From Adiantum capillus-veneris (Eukaryota; Streptophyta; Polypodiopsida; Polypodiales; Pteridaceae), in assembly GCA_014529385.2 (NCBI GenBank), contig CM043944.1:168275740-168339739 (forward strand): a stretch of DNA of 64,000 nt, in the 5' to 3' direction. The notes beneath the pieces are model-generated. The model saw only the letters and a list, made by a program, of their open reading frames with translations. It did not search any database and was not told the DNA's origin. Numbering within the stretch: position 1 is the first letter of the stretch; the number at the start of each line of letters is the position of its first letter. Positions 21,840 through 35,253 of the stretch are shown here, one piece after another. The translations under genes and the position numbers were made by a program.

Positions 21840-22531
21840 TAAACTTGTAGGACAACAAGGAAATGACTAAGGACACATACCTATGGCCTCAAATCCCCCT
21901 TTTGACCACTTTCCAAATTGTATTTATTATCTATTGGGTAGATTTGACCTAACTATATTTGGTCATAAATGCACTCTAGAGCTTAGCAATGCTACCCTAA
22001 CACCCCTCCTATGCATACCATGAGGTTTGATTATGTAAATCTTGAGTTATGAGTAGATTTAGGAGAATTTAGCCACAAACAAGACACAAATTTACCGCAA
22101 GAAAGTTACAATGTAGTGAAGAGCTTTCACTTGCAAATGCAATGAAGCACATGGTTCTCCAAATGGAGCATTCACAAGAGAGTTATGAGCTTGAGAAAGA
22201 AGAAGGAGAGTACATAGTGCTCTGTAGAAATGTCGTATGCTTATTATCTAGAATGAACCTAGCAAAATCTTTACAAAATTGGCTTATACCCATAAAGTTT
22301 GGGAATGTGAAACTAGCTCAATTTTTGGTAAGTGGGGCCTAGAGATGACGTGGAATAAATTAAAAATTTGGAAGCTCTTGCCCAAGACTACCAACCTTAT
22401 ATTGTTGAAATTAGAATCAGATTTACATATTTGGACATGATGGGATTTTTATATCAGAAATGATGGAAATTACAAACATGGGCTCAAAATAGTGCAAACT
22501 TGGGTTGCTAGGCTAGCTTGATGCTAACATT
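21840..22531 (-). repeat. 3' LTR of a minus-strand element (TGTTAGC family)
   Basis: On the minus strand it begins TGTTAGCATCAAGC just after a purine tract (22532-22545, GGAGGGGGGG-rich). Shared blocks with 42217 onward (GAGCTTCCAA, GTGAAAGCTCT, CTCATAACTCAAGATTT and a GGAGTGATATTGGGG-like segment) show two LTRs of one family in opposite orientations. Its far end near 21840 is approximate. Confidence 0.65.
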
Positions 22532-23803
22532 TCCCCCCCCTCCTAGCCTAGGTCATCCATGACACAACTTGATATGGCCAGGCAATGCTTCCATTTCAAG
22601 TTGTATGTTACTTTTTTAGTGCATCAAGAGCTTCATAGTATTTGATCTTGAGCTTTTTGTCATCTTTTGGGAGAAACAGAAGGTCGATTGGCATGTTAAG
22701 CTCCATTGTAAAGTAGCCAACAAATCTTGCTTGTAGTTTCAATGACTAGGTTGAGGATCTTTGTCTTGAAAAATGAAAAAAACCAGTGTAGAAGGCTTCT
22801 TCAAAAGTATGCATGTAATAGGATGGAAGAAACATGACCCTTGCATACATGCCGTAGAGCACTTTGTCAAGCAGCCGATCTAATAAATCATAACACAATC
22901 CTTGGTTTCCTTCTAGGAAAGACATCCATGGAGCATCGGTTTGATTGGCCCTGTGAAATTTTTGCATCCAAGTGTCAAAATCGCCTTTGCAATCTTGATA
23001 AACATGATGCATGCAATGTCAAGGATTCTCTTGAAGATTTCAATTGCATCTATAAGAGTCTTGAGCATGTAATCTTTTGTTGCTTTTCCCTTGGGTGGAG
23101 ACAACCTGGGATAGTTAAGCCATGTAGGATGCTTCTTTAGAATAAGCTAGTGGCTACCCTAGATTTGCAAACTTGGCATCAAGTAGAGTGTAGGATCCTT
23201 CCCGATTTCTAAAGAAACTTGGGTAAACAAAATCATGTACCGTGGTGGATGTCTTTTCAACCAAAAATTTCTCCAGGCAGGGAGCGGTTATGCATTGTCC
23301 ATAGCTTGGTTTTTAAGTAGTCTTTCTTTGCATTTGAGGATTTCATATTTGACAAGAGGATAAGAATGTGATTGTTGATGTAATGTATCTATGATCTATT
23401 GGGAAGTTAGCCGGGCAACATTGGTAGAATGTCGTAATTGTTGCTCCTAGGCCATTGCTTCCTTCCATCCTCTGTCTCTCGTGATCTTTATTTACTTGTA
23501 AAGCCTTCTCAACTTCAATAGTGAAGTTATTTATGGGTCCTTACTCGACTTCAAGCTTGAGTGGAGCTGAATCTGGAAGCCATGTTGTGGCTTCAATTTT
23601 TTCCTCATGTTGCAAGAACTATAGAGCCACATATTCATTTGGTAATGACTCAAGAGTGTATTCTTTAGGTAGCTTCTATTTGCCTTTCAGTTTCTCTTGG
23701 GTGTCTTTAGAGGTGCTTGCAAGTCTTTGAGTTTCTCTTGGGTGCCTTTAGAGGTGCTTACAAGTCTACAATTTGCTTTTGATAAGTGTCTTCTTTGTTC
23801 ATT

Positions 23804-23921
<118 letters not shown>

Positions 23922-24928
23922 CATCTCTATATTTGCTTCAATTTTAGCCCAATCTCTAAGTCTTTATTTCTCTTATCCATGGCTTGGTATGCAAGGTTTC
24001 ACCCTTGGAGAGTGAGAATTGTGGGGTTTTCTTTAGCTTCTATAACAGCTCACTCTGGTCTTTGAGTCATGCCTCTACCTGTGCTACCTAGAGGCCAGCC
24101 ACCTCGAGCTATGTCTATAGCCACTGAGCATGTGCATTAGTATTAAGTATTGTGGCATTCAGTTCTTGTAATATCTTTTCATGATTTTCATTTGCAGTGG
24201 TCAACTTTTCCACAAGTGGTCATTTCTTTGAGTTCAACCAGTTGCTTTGTTTTGGTCTCCTACATGGTAGTAATTTCAGCTTGTGATTTTTTATGTAAAG
24301 CATTATATTCTTCTACAAAGGCATCTACTACTTCAATGCCAACAATGAGATGTAGATTAGTTGCCTCTACCTGCTTGATTCTCGTTGCTCTAGTGTACAC
24401 TATAATCTCCATACGTTCTATTATGTGGTGTGTAAAGTGGAGCATACTCCTCGATTTCTTTTAAATCGTTTGGTAAAGGAGGGCTTGCTTCATCTGTTTT
24501 GAGTTGCCCTTCCTCTTGTTGTTCCCTTGCTATTCTTCTTGCTTCAATAGATCTTCTTCTACTCTCTTTTTAGTTGTATCCATGTATCTTTAGCCTTTTG
24601 TTATGGCATGTTGGTCTGCTTAAAACTTTCCTACTCTATTTGCATAGGCTCTTCTCTTTTCTCTTCTTGTTCTTGCACAATGTCTTCGATCCGGGGTTCT
24701 GGTGAGACTTCTTCTTGTGTTGTCTCTTGTGTTTCTTATAGAATGAGAGAGAGTGGCTTAGTAGAGGTTTTCTAGGGCCTTTATTGTTGTAGATGCCCAC
24801 AAATCTGTCTTTATTTGTACTTTTCAATTCACCCTCTCATTCTCTTTCTTGCTCTTCTTCCCGATTAATCCACTCTAAGTTAGCCAATAAATATATTCTC
24901 TATGTGTACATCCGATTTTTTGCGTGCA

Positions 24929-24930
<2 letters not shown>

Positions 24931-24970
<40 letters not shown>
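24931..24970. repeat. (CT)n microsatellite, ~40 bp
   Basis: Pure CT run within the same decayed ORF. Confidence 0.95.
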
Positions 24971-24973
<3 letters not shown>

Positions 24974-25854
24974 TTATTTTCCCGTTGGAGTCAGGTTGCC
25001 CTTTGTGCAGGTTCTTCAATAATGACAGGTGGAGGGACTTTTAATCTTTTCGAGATTCTTTCTCTGATATTTTGTTTTCCTTTTGCTAGTTTCTTTCTTT
25101 CTTCTTCAATATTTGTGTCAAGGTTGGTCATTGGGATCCTACATTGGGCCCTCATTGCTCTCTTCATCTTTGTCTTCAGGTGGTTGAATTATCCTTCTGT
25201 CTTTGACCTTTTGATGAGAGGTGCGACATCCTCCTCCTCTTTTTCCTGCTCTTCATCTTTTATGCCGGCTATGAGCCATGCATTTTGATCAAGGGCAAGG
25301 TGTTATCTGTCCCATTGAATGATAACCAATTTTGGTCAGTACATATGGTGCTCCCAAGTAGCTGATACCACTAGACTTCTTTGTGCTCTTAAGGAATGTT
25401 TAGCACATATGAAGCATGGTCGATTAGCATTGGTAGCTTTTTCTTTAGAGCCATTCTAAACACCAAGGCTACTACATGATTGGGGCATGTGTAGTGGGGT
25501 GGTATCTTTGAAGTGAAGTGGAAGTGTTGGTGGAAGAGTCGGATTAGTTATTCAACTAGCCTCCTTGGATGTCATGGGGATTTGAGTCTGTCACATGCAC
25601 ATCTAATCCTATGTGCATGTGGACAAGCTATCTTAGGTCTAGGGTTCAAGTCAGCTTAGGAAGTTTTCTGGCACCTTTGTGAGCTTGTGAGCAGGCCGTG
25701 CATGTCCAGGCACTTAGATTAGTTGCATATCCTCTGGTTGCACACAACATGATCATCAACATGACATTGAGTACCCATCATGAGCATTTTACTGATCATA
25801 GAACCCTCTTCCCCAAAATACCCAATTTTCTCTTATTATTTAATAAGTGACTTT

Positions 25855-26560
25855 TGTTGGAAAAGTGAGCGGGGAGAATTGCTAAGGCACTATAAAAGAA
25901 ACCTAGTGCTTACAGATCAAGCCTAGTGTTTGTCAATTTTCAGTGCCAGATCAGCCTAGCACATCAATGTTTTTTATTTCTAGCACTTAGCCACAGCAGA
26001 TCCAACCCCTAGCCTTGTAGATCTCACCTACCCGCAACAGATCTCGCCGTACCGTCGAGTTAGCCAGTGTTTACAGTTTCTGTCCACTATTTTCAGGTTT
26101 CAGCATCTGTGTTTTCAGCACATCATCTTCAAGTTGTCGTCATCAGCATCCTCACTGATACAGTGTCAGTATTCAGCTGAAAGTCGGCGTTTTGCAGATT
26201 TCAGCATTTCAGCCCTAGCGTTTTCAGTTTTCAGCCCATCCTCGTTGTCGTCATCATTGTCGTCGACATCGTCGGCAAGTCCATTGCATCTAGACCATTT
26301 GTGCAATCTATAGCATATACCTCTCGCCATAGAGAGGGGGGGCCCTTGGATAAGGGTTTGAGAACCATCTGGTGTCGTATTCTTCTCTCTCTCTCTCTCA
26401 ACACCTTCATTCACAGTAGCATTCACTTTGTTTGTGATCCTTGCATTCTCTCTCTAAAGGAACAAATGGCTCTCCCTTCCGTGAGTAAAAGGAACCCTTG
26501 AGCATTGTTCGGAGCACTCATCTTGAGCAATATCAACATTCACTTCCATTGCACCTTACA
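25855..26560 (+). repeat. 5' LTR of gypsy element (left boundary uncertain)
   Basis: The right end is firm: CACCTTACA followed at once by a tRNA-Met primer site. A TATA box (TATAAAAGAA) is at 25891. A TGTTGG at 25855 could be the start, but it leaves only about 35 bp before the TATA box, so the true LTR may begin further left (25580-25855). The region is rich in short TTTCAG-type repeats around 26080-26230. Confidence 0.6.
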
Positions 26561-26561
26561 T

Positions 26562-26577
26562 TGGTATCAGAGCTTTG
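26562..26577 (+). promoter_or_regulatory. Primer binding site, tRNA-Met type
   Basis: TGGTATCAGAGCTTTG begins 2 bp after the LTR end CTTACA. The first 12 bases match the standard initiator-Met primer sequence. Confidence 0.8.
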
Positions 26578-26902
26578 GCAGTGTTCTGTATCACTCAAGG
26601 AAAGAACCACAAGAAATTTTTTCCTTGTTGCGGTCACACGTAACCCAAATCCACTTGTGTGTGTCGATTCCTATTCGTGTTTTTGAAGAGTGACAGGTAA
26701 CCCAAGAAAGAAGGGCTTATCCAACCTCCCCTTGTTCCTCTTTTCACTCGTTTGAGAGTGCACCGTGCACTTAGCGGCCGGCCAATCGATGTGAGGTGGC
26801 AAAAAGAAACTTTGGTGTGAGCGCAAGGCCGCTAAGGGGTGCGCCCACAGGGAAGAGTTGAGCTCGGGTAAGAGAAAAGCCTTCTCAAACACCCATTGCA
26901 AG

Positions 26903-27000
26903 CTACAGAACCTCAAGAACCTCAAGACCTCAAGAACCTCAAGAACTCAAGAATCTCAAGAACCCAAGAACCTCAAGACCCCAAGTTCCTCGAGAACTTA
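26903..27000. repeat. 9-bp minisatellite (AACCTCAAG)
   Basis: About ten imperfect copies of a 9-bp unit (CTCAAGAAC in another phase) lie in the leader just upstream of gag. They could form an extended structure in the element RNA. Confidence 0.85.
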
Positions 27001-27020
27001 AGTACCCGAGATCTCAGTGT

Positions 27021-27878
27021 ATGGTCATCATCCAAAACGGAATGGATACTTTGCATGAAGGTGATGAGAGTGGACGTGGTGACGAAAAATTTTCCCCACT
27101 AGGAGGATTTTTTTTCGACCCTCCCCCTTCCCCATCTACGCCACGGGTTGCACCAAATCTTATGGAGGCTTTGGTCAAGTCGATGATGGACATGATGCTA
27201 CAACAAGAGGCGCAACATATCACCTTGGATCGCGAGCGCGAAGAAAGGAAGATCGCCTTGGATCGTGAGCGCGAAGAAAGAAAGGCAACCTTGGAGTGTG
27301 AGCATGAGCAAGCGTGCTTGGCGACCGAAGAAAGAAAGGCAGCCTTGGAGCGTGAGCAAGCGCGCGGCCAAAGAAAGAAGGGCAACTATGGATCCTTAGC
27401 GTGAGCAAGCCCGCAAAGCCCAACGCATATCGACGGAAGAAAGGCAAACGGCTTTGGAATTAGAGCGTGAGGTGCACAGAGAACAACACATGCAAGAGTT
27501 GGTCCTATATGTACTCACCTCGAAGTTCGAGCCGATCAAAGATGTGGGCAATTTATTCGGTAGCACAAGTAGAGATGCGGATCCAACAATCCAGTCTCAC
27601 TGAGAAGCTGACGTTCAGTAAGCATGACGGTAAGAGGGATGCTAATGTTATTCATTCTTGGTTGCATCAATTTAATGCTTACTTTGCGACAACTAAGAAA
27701 ATAAGAAATAGCAAAGTGTTAACGACAACCATGTATCTTGCCGGTAATGCCATTATTTGGTATCATGCATGGCAAGAGGCACAATTGGCCAAGCACCTAG
27801 AGGAAGCCGAAGAAGACGTGCCCCTTTCTTTCAATTGGGCCAAATTCCAAAACAAGCTCAAGGCGCGGTTTACGCCAC
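27021..27878 (+). pseudogene. Gypsy gag, 5' part, interrupted by the nested array
   Basis: An open piece at 27021-27404 has a 36-bp repeat coding for DREREERKIAL-type heptads (residues ~65-120), a predicted coiled coil. After a frameshift, 27467-27878 carries the gag core: FSKHDGKRDANVIHSWLHQF, then AGNAIIWYHAWQEA and FNWAKFQNKLKARF. The core is the usual Ty3/gypsy gag domain. At 27878 the coding frame is cut by the LTR array. The same codons resume at 39606 after the target duplication GCCAC. Confidence 0.75.
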
Positions 27879-28555
27879 TGTTACGAGACTGGGCACCCTC
27901 CTGTTGTAGTGGTTAACTGCAATTGGGATAGCTGGGCGTAATGGTTAATTATGTGCTGTCTATTTATTTTACTAATTGAATTGATGATGATTTTGTAGAG
28001 TGGAATGCGGGGAGTTGATGAAGAGGCGACGGCAATTATTCTTGGCCATTTTATAGTTGCACAGTATCTTAGAATCTCATTTCAATAAGCCACTATGGCT
28101 CTGTAAATATTTGTAGTGGGAACTCCCCTTATGGGTCATGCAAGAACTAATGAGCTTCACTCATTTACAAAAGTGAAGTGGTTGTAAAAGAGGGGCCTCA
28201 ATTTTTGGCACCTCAAACTCAAAAATAATATATTAAATACCAACTCCACAAGAGAGGTGCCCGTGGACTTTGGGGCTAGATTTAGGCCTTTCTCTTGCAG
28301 ATTCTCTTCTCTACTCTCTTAAGCTATGGTTATTTTGTTGTGTACTCTCTAATCTAGTCTCCATCTCTTACACATCTCTTACACCTCCTTACAAGCTTGT
28401 CTATATCAATTCTTTGTTTACTGTGTGTGTGTGTCATAGTCTAGGTGAGTGTGTGTGCTTGGAAATTGGAAGAAGAGGTGGACAGTTTGATGGTGATGGC
28501 TTGAAAGCTTATGTTGAGTACTTTAAGCGGTCGATCTCCCCCTCTTCTCCTGTCG
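27879..28555 (+). repeat. LTR1 of the array
   Basis: It begins TGTTACGAGACTGGGCACC and ends TCTCCTGTCG before the primer site. It reads ATTGAATTGATG near 27975, where the other LTRs have ATTGAGTTG. It includes a (GT)n tract and AATAATATATT AT-rich signals. Confidence 0.9.
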
Positions 28556-28556
28556 G

Positions 28557-28572
28557 TGGTATCAGAGCGAGG
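28557..28572 (+). promoter_or_regulatory. Primer binding site of internal region 1
   Basis: TGGTATCAGAGCGAGG lies 1 bp after LTR1. Identical sites are at 32255 and 35931. After LTR4 the site is absent and the interrupted gag begins, as expected for the outer 3' end. Confidence 0.85.
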
Positions 28573-29035
28573 TGTCGTTTCATGAGGAGTAATTATGTGA
28601 ACATGGTGGCCTGATTAACAACCGAGAAGCTCATGTTAAGGAGGTCGAGAGACGTGGCAAGCTATTCTCGAAACAAGCGCAAGGAAGACGTGCCAACCGA
28701 AGATAGTAATAGAATTTTTCAAATTGTTGGATTTTTGAATTATTCCCTTGTTGATTTTATTGTTTTTCCTTCCTTCATCATGTGTTGCAATTGACCATGT
28801 CACTTGAAATTTAAATATGGGTACAAGTATAGTTGAATCGAGGATCTCAACCGAATTTAACTTTGGATTTTGCAAGAAAATAGGGTAAATATAGTCAAAA
28901 TATAGGCTAATTTACAACAATTTTGTTTAAGAATAAACTAAAAAGGCATGAAAGTATGACCTATGAGTTTGCCTATGAGGAGGATAATTCTCCGACCAAG
29001 ACGGCTCATGATGCTCCTCATATGTTGGGCTGGTA

Positions 29036-29155
<120 letters not shown>

Positions 29156-31239
29156 TTTAATGGCACCTTTTGCAAGCTCCCTATGCAAAAGAGGAAGAAA
29201 GCTTAACAAAAACGAGTCTGAGAGAGCCCTACACAACTAATGAGGCCTGAAATTTTTTTTCCCCCTCTGCAGCTCAGCGGCTCAGCCCAAAAAGGCGCAA
29301 CAAACGATGCATGCGAGCCATGCTTGGCCCCACAACCCACACTGTCGCCCTCTACCCTCTGCCAATGGTCGGCATCACCAAAAAGCACTGGACCTGTTGA
29401 GAACAAGGTCGCCTTGGACCGCTGGTAACTCCCTGGTCGTGCATGCAGGCTGAAACTGCCGCTGCAGACTGCCTTCCTATCCCTCACTCTTGCGCACTGT
29501 CTACGTCACGGCTCGGTCGCTACTTTATTTTTCTTCATGCAACTTCAGTGGTGCTTATTAAAGCACTGGCTGCCGCCACTCGCCACCCCTTTTGGCCGCC
29601 CACTCAGCTCAAGGACTCACAGTCCTTAAGGGTGCAATCACAACTCGTATTCAGCCTCTTGGCCGGTTACCAAATACGATAACAAAATAAGGCCCTGGCT
29701 GCTCCCTTGGTCTCGAGTTACCTTTTCCCCACCACCTCGAATGCTTGGTTGACCACCTGTGTTCGCAGAAAAAATGTGTCTCAGCCTAATATCGTGCCGT
29801 CTTCAAAAAAAAATTCCGATTGAGGGAAAAACGAGAAATTCCACCCCAAAATAGAGAAAAATAGTGTAAAAACTCGAAATAAATAAATAAAAACCCCTAA
29901 TTTCCTCTTAGCAAATTCAAGAAAAGGACTTTTGTATGTTTACAAGAATGATATTTCTCGAACAGTGTTGACCACCCACTTGGTACTCAAGGAACAAATC
30001 CTCAAGGGCGTGTCCACCCTATTATACCCTTGATTGGCCATCCCAATTCAAATCTTTCTAGGTCGATTACCCAACCAGAATGGCATTGACCAAACTTTAA
30101 AGCCAATCACGTAAAATACTTTCGACCACCCACCAACTTACACCTTATTTTGACCACCTAACCTTGGTTGTTTTGTCCGCCCTTATCCCTTTTTGCTGCC
30201 CATTGCATGTCTAGTCTTTTAAGAGGCAATCCTTTGCCATCTAGCTCTTGTTTACTAGTCTCCCATGATAATCTTGCACTATTTTATTAAAAAAATGACT
30301 TTGTGACCTTAAATTTTGACCTTTGAAAGTCGACTTTATGAGAAGCCGGCCATATTCCCACCAAGGCCTTTGAAGCAGGCCTTCTAGATCGATGCCTCCC
30401 GATTCAAAAGAGCTCGGCTCCAATTTCAAACTCCAATGTCACTTAACAACCAAACAGGATAGCTAACTTGCAAATAATTTGCAACATTGACATTATCATT
30501 CCAAAAGAACTTGGAAGTAGTAGCTTGATGTTGAAAAGCTCTCAAAGCACATAGAAACTATCAAAAGGGCTTACAAAGAAGCCTACTAGATTTGACACCC
30601 AGGTAAATTAATTTAAATTTATTACATGTGTTTAAGTAAGTTTTATCAGATGAATTTTATACTATTAACTCTCCATGGAGTTTTCTCTATTTGTAAGTTG
30701 CATGCAGAGATGGCACCGAGAAGACAATGGAAGAGTCCACTAAGCATATGTCTGTATTTGAAGCCATTTGCATTGGCTGACCACCAGCAGTCAAAATACA
30801 TATCTTAACAATTTATACTGACCTTGGGTAATGTATCTCTTTCTTTCTTTCTCATCAATACCAAGACAAAGGACACCTGATGGTCGTGAGTCTAATCACA
30901 TTCCATGTAGAGTGTATTTGTGTGAATATAATTTGTAAGTTTCTCTCCTTTCTATATCTCTTTACAACAAAAATTATTGACATTCATGGGAATATTCATT
31001 TTCTGTTATCATATATATATATATATATATATATAAATTTGTGACATTTGTGGTTTATCATATCACACTTGTGGCCACCTTCTATGGTTGTAATGCAGGA
31101 TATGTTGTGCATGAGGACTCTTAAGATCTTGTGCATTCTTCGTATCCTCAGCTCATGCTTGGATACTCACTATATTTTGGGTCACGATGTTTATTTAAAC
31201 AAGAAGCCTAACCTTGTAATCTCTTTTAATAGTTAATTA

Positions 31240-31539
31240 CCTGCACATTGGCACATTCACAATGCATTTCACATTAGTCTTTTACGACCATTCAGAGGAC
31301 CCCTACCTACACACCACATTTACGAAGACCCACCTTCACTTGTAGACCAAGAAGAGCAACTCATCCCTAACAAAATAGTTGACCATGAGACCACCACTAC
31401 ACGCACTGGAATGGTTTATAACCGTTACCTTTTGACTTTCAAGGGCCACCCTAGAGAGGATGCCAAATGGATGCCTGAAAAGTTTTTTCGCAACTTTCCC
31501 AACCTTCTCCACACTTTCCATCACTCACGGTCCAGTTGA
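31240..31539 (+). pseudogene. Gypsy integrase tail with chromodomain-like module, copy 1
   Basis: The frame reads HIHNAFHISLLRPFRG, the usual junction after the integrase GPY/F region. It then reads LVDQEEQLIPNKIVDHE, NRYLLTFKGHPREDAKWMP and FFRNFPNLLHTF before the stop at 31537-31539. The Y-L-x-x-[FW]-K-G ... A-x-W ... F-P-N-L pattern resembles chromoviral C-terminal modules that guide integration to chromatin. About 100 residues remain and no catalytic integrase core lies upstream. Copies at 34906-35205 and 38584-38883 are almost identical. Confidence 0.7.
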
Positions 31540-31587
31540 TTTCTCTATTGAGCAACTGAGGACAGTTGCTATCCCTGGTGGGAGGGA

Positions 31588-32253
31588 TGTTACGAGACTG
31601 GGCACCCTCCTGTTGTAGTGGTTAACTGCAATTGGGATAGCTGGGCGTAATGGTTAATTATGTGCTGTCTATTTATTTTACTAATTGAGTTGATGATGAT
31701 TTTGTAGAGTGGAATGCGGGGAGTTGATGAAGAGGCGACGGCAATTATTCTTGGCCATTTTATAGTTGCACAATATCTTAGAATCTCATTTCAATAAGCC
31801 ACTATGGCTCTGTAAATATTTGTAGTGGGAACTCCCCTTATGGGTCATGCAAGAACTAATGAGCTTCACTCATTTACAAAAGTGAAGTGGTTGTAAAAGA
31901 GGGGCCTCAATTTTTGGCACCTCAAACTCAAAAATAATATATTAAATACCAACTCCACAAGAGAGGTGCCCGTGGACTTTGGGGCTAGATTTAGGCCTTT
32001 CTCTTGCAGATTCTCTTCTCTACTCTCTTAAGCTATGGTTATTTTGTTGTGTACTCTCTAATCTAGTCTCCATCTCTTACACCTCCTTACAAGCTTGTCT
32101 ATATCAATTCTTTGTTTACTGTGTGTGTGTGTCATAGTCTAGGTGAGTGTGTGTGCTTGGAAATTGGAAGAAGAGGTGGACAGTTTGATGGTGATGGCTT
32201 GAAAGCTTATGTTGAGTACTTTAAGCGGTCGATCTCCCCCTCTTCTCCTGTCG
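31588..32253 (+). repeat. LTR2 of the array
   Basis: It matches LTR1 but lacks the 11-12 bp CACATCTCTTA block and has GCACAATATC where the others have GCACAGTATC (about 31769). Confidence 0.9.
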
Positions 32254-32733
32254 GTGGTATCAGAGCGAGGTGTCGTTTCATGAGGAGTAATTATGTGAAC
32301 ATGGTGGCCTGATTAACAACCGAGAAGCTCATGTTAAGGAGGTCGAGAGACGTGGCAAGCTATTCTCGAAACAAGCGCAAGGAAGACGTGCCAACCGAAG
32401 ATAGTAATAGAATTTTTCAAATTGTTGGATTTTTGAATTATTCCCTTGTTGATTTTATTGTTTTTCCTTCCTTCATCATGTGTTGCAATTGACCATGTCA
32501 CTTGAAATTTAAATATGGGTACAAGTATAGTTGAATCGAGGATCTCAACCGAATTTAACTTTGGATTTTGCGAGAAAATAGGGTAAATATAGTCAAAATA
32601 TAGGCTAATTTACAACAATTTTGTTTAAGAATAAACTAAAAAGGCATGAAAGTATGACCTATGAGTTTGCCTATGAGGAGGATAATTCTCCGACCAAGAC
32701 GGCTCATGATGCTCCTCATATGTTGGGCTGGTA

Positions 32734-32821
<88 letters not shown>

Positions 32822-35253
32822 TTTAATGGCACCTTTTGCAAGCTCCCTATGCAAAAGAGGAAGAAAGCTTAACAAAAACGAGTCTGAGAGAGCCCTACAC
32901 AACTAATGAGGCCTGAAATTTTTTTTCCCCCTCTGCAGCTCAGCGGCTCAGCCCAAAAAGGCGCAACAAACGATGCATGCGAGCCATGCTTGGCCCCACA
33001 ACCCACACTGTCGCCCTCTACCCTCTGCCAATGGTCGGCATCACCAAAAAGCACTGGACCTGTTGAGAACAAGGTCGCCTTGGACCGCTGGTAACTCCCT
33101 GGTCGTGCATGCAGGCTGAAACTGCCGCTGCAGACTGCCTTCCTATCCCTCACTCTTGCGCACTGTCTACGTCACGGCTCGGTCGCTACTTTATTTTTCT
33201 TCATGCAACTTCAGTGGTGCTTATTAAAGCACTGGCTGCCGCCACTCGCCACCCCTTTTGGCCGCCCACTCAGCTCAAGGACTCACAGTCCTTAAGGGTG
33301 CAATCACAACTCGTATTCAGCCTCTTGGCCGGTTACCAAATACGATAACAAAATAAGGCCCTGGCTGCTCCCTTGGTCTCGAGTTACCTTTTCCCCACCA
33401 CCTCGAATGCTTGGTTGACCACCTGTGTTCGCAGAAAAAATGTGTCTCAGCCTAATATCGTGCCGTCTTCAAAAAAAAATTCCGATTGAGGGAAAAACGA
33501 GAAATTCCACCCCAAAATAGAGAAAAATAGTGTAAAAACTCGAAATAAATAAATAAAAACCCCTAATTTCCTCTTAGCAAATTCAAGAAAAGGACTTTTG
33601 TATGTTTACAAGAATGATATTTCTCGAACAGTGTTGACCACCCACTTGGTACTCAAGGAACAAATCCTCAAGGGCGTGTCCACCCTATTATACCCTTGAT
33701 TGGCCATCCCAATTCAAATCTTTCTAGGTCGATTACCCAACCAGAATGGCATTGACCAAACTTTAAAGCCAATCACGTAAAATACTTTCGACCACCCACC
33801 AACTTACACCTTATTTTGACCACCTAACCTTGGTTGTTTTGTCCGCCCTTATCCCTTTTTGCTGCCCATTGCATGTCTAGTCTTTTAAGAGGCAATCCTT
33901 TGCCATCTAGCTCTTGTTTACTAGTCTCCCATGATAATCTTGCACTATTTTATTAAAAAAATGACTTTGTGACCTTAAATTTTGACCTTTGAAAGTCGAC
34001 TTTATGAGAAGCCGGCCATATTCCCACCAAGGCCTTTGAAGCAGGCCTTCTAGATCGATGCCTCCCGATTCAAAAGAGCTCGGCTCCAATTTCAAACTCC
34101 AATGTCACTTAACAACCAAACAGGATAGCTAACTTGCAAATAATTTGCAACATTGACATTATCATTCCAAAAGAACTTGGAAGTAGTAGCTTGATGTTGA
34201 AAAGCTCTCAAAGCACATAGAAACTATCAAAAGGGCTTACAAAGAAGCCTACTAGATTTGACACCCAGGTAAATTAATTTAAATTTATTACATGTGTTTA
34301 AGTAAGTTTTATCAGATGAATTTTATACTATTAACTCTCCATGGAGTTTTCTCTATTTGTAAGTTGCATGCAGAGATGGCACCGAGAAGACAATGGAAGA
34401 GTCCACTAAGCATATGTCTGTATTTGAAGCCATTTGCATTGGCTGACCACCAGCAGTCAAAATACATATCTTAACAATTTATACTGACCTTGGGTAATGT
34501 ATCTCTTTCTTTCTTTCTCATCAATACCAAGACAAAGGACACCTGATGGTCGTGAGTCTAATCACATTCCATGTAGAGTGTATTTGTGTGAATATAATTT
34601 GTAAGTTTCTCTCCTTTCTATATCTCTTTACAACAAAAATTATTGACATTCATGGGAATATTCATTTTCTGTTATCATATATATATATATATATATATAT
34701 AAATTTGTGACATTTGTGGTTTATCATATCACACTTGTGGCCACCTTCTATGGTTGTAATGCAGGATATGTTGTGCATGAGGACTCTTAAGATCTTGTGC
34801 ATTCTTCGTATCCTCAGCTCATGCTTGGATACTCACTATATTTTGGGTCACGATGTTTATTTAAACAAGAAGCCTAACCTTGTAATCTCTTTTAATAGTT
34901 AATTACCTGCACATTGGCACATTCACAATGCATTTCACATTAGTCTTTTACGACCATTCAGAGGACCCCTACCTACACACCACATTTACGAAGACCCACC
35001 TTCACTTGTAGACCAAGAAGAGCAACTCATCCCTAACAAAATAGTTGACCATGAGACCACCACTACACGCACTGGAATGGTTTATAACCGTTACCTTTTG
35101 ACTTTCAAGGGCCACCCTAGAGAGGATGCCAAATGGATGCCTGAAAAGTTTTTTCGCAACTTTCCCAACCTTCTCCACACTTTCCATCACTCACGGTCCA
35201 GTTGATTTCTCTATTGAGCAACTGAGGACAGTTGCTATCCCTGGTGGGAGGGA
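32254..35253 (+). other. Internal region 2
   Basis: Near-identical to internal region 1, with primer site (32255), GT/GA tract, AT tract (34677-34701), chromodomain tail and purine tract. It shares TTTTGCGAG (about 32568) with region 3, against TTTTGCAAG in region 1. Confidence 0.85.
34906..35205 (+). pseudogene. Chromodomain-like pol tail, copy 2
   Basis: Same frame, length and stop as the copy at 31240-31539. No coding difference was noticed. Confidence 0.7.

Noticed and set aside
27021-27404. Cellular coiled-coil protein with DREREER repeats
   Set aside because: It directly follows an LTR and primer site and precedes a gag core in the same orientation, so it is the N-terminal part of gag.
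28270-28614. Open frame of 114 aa across LTR1 and the leader, repeated in the other LTRs
   Set aside because: It reads through an LTR, its primer site and a GT tract, and has no domain. It is repeated only because the LTR is repeated.
29240-29682. Small open frames (62, 79 and 94 aa) conserved in all three array bodies
   Set aside because: Conservation simply reflects very recent duplication; frames exist on both strands and none has a recognisable domain or start context.
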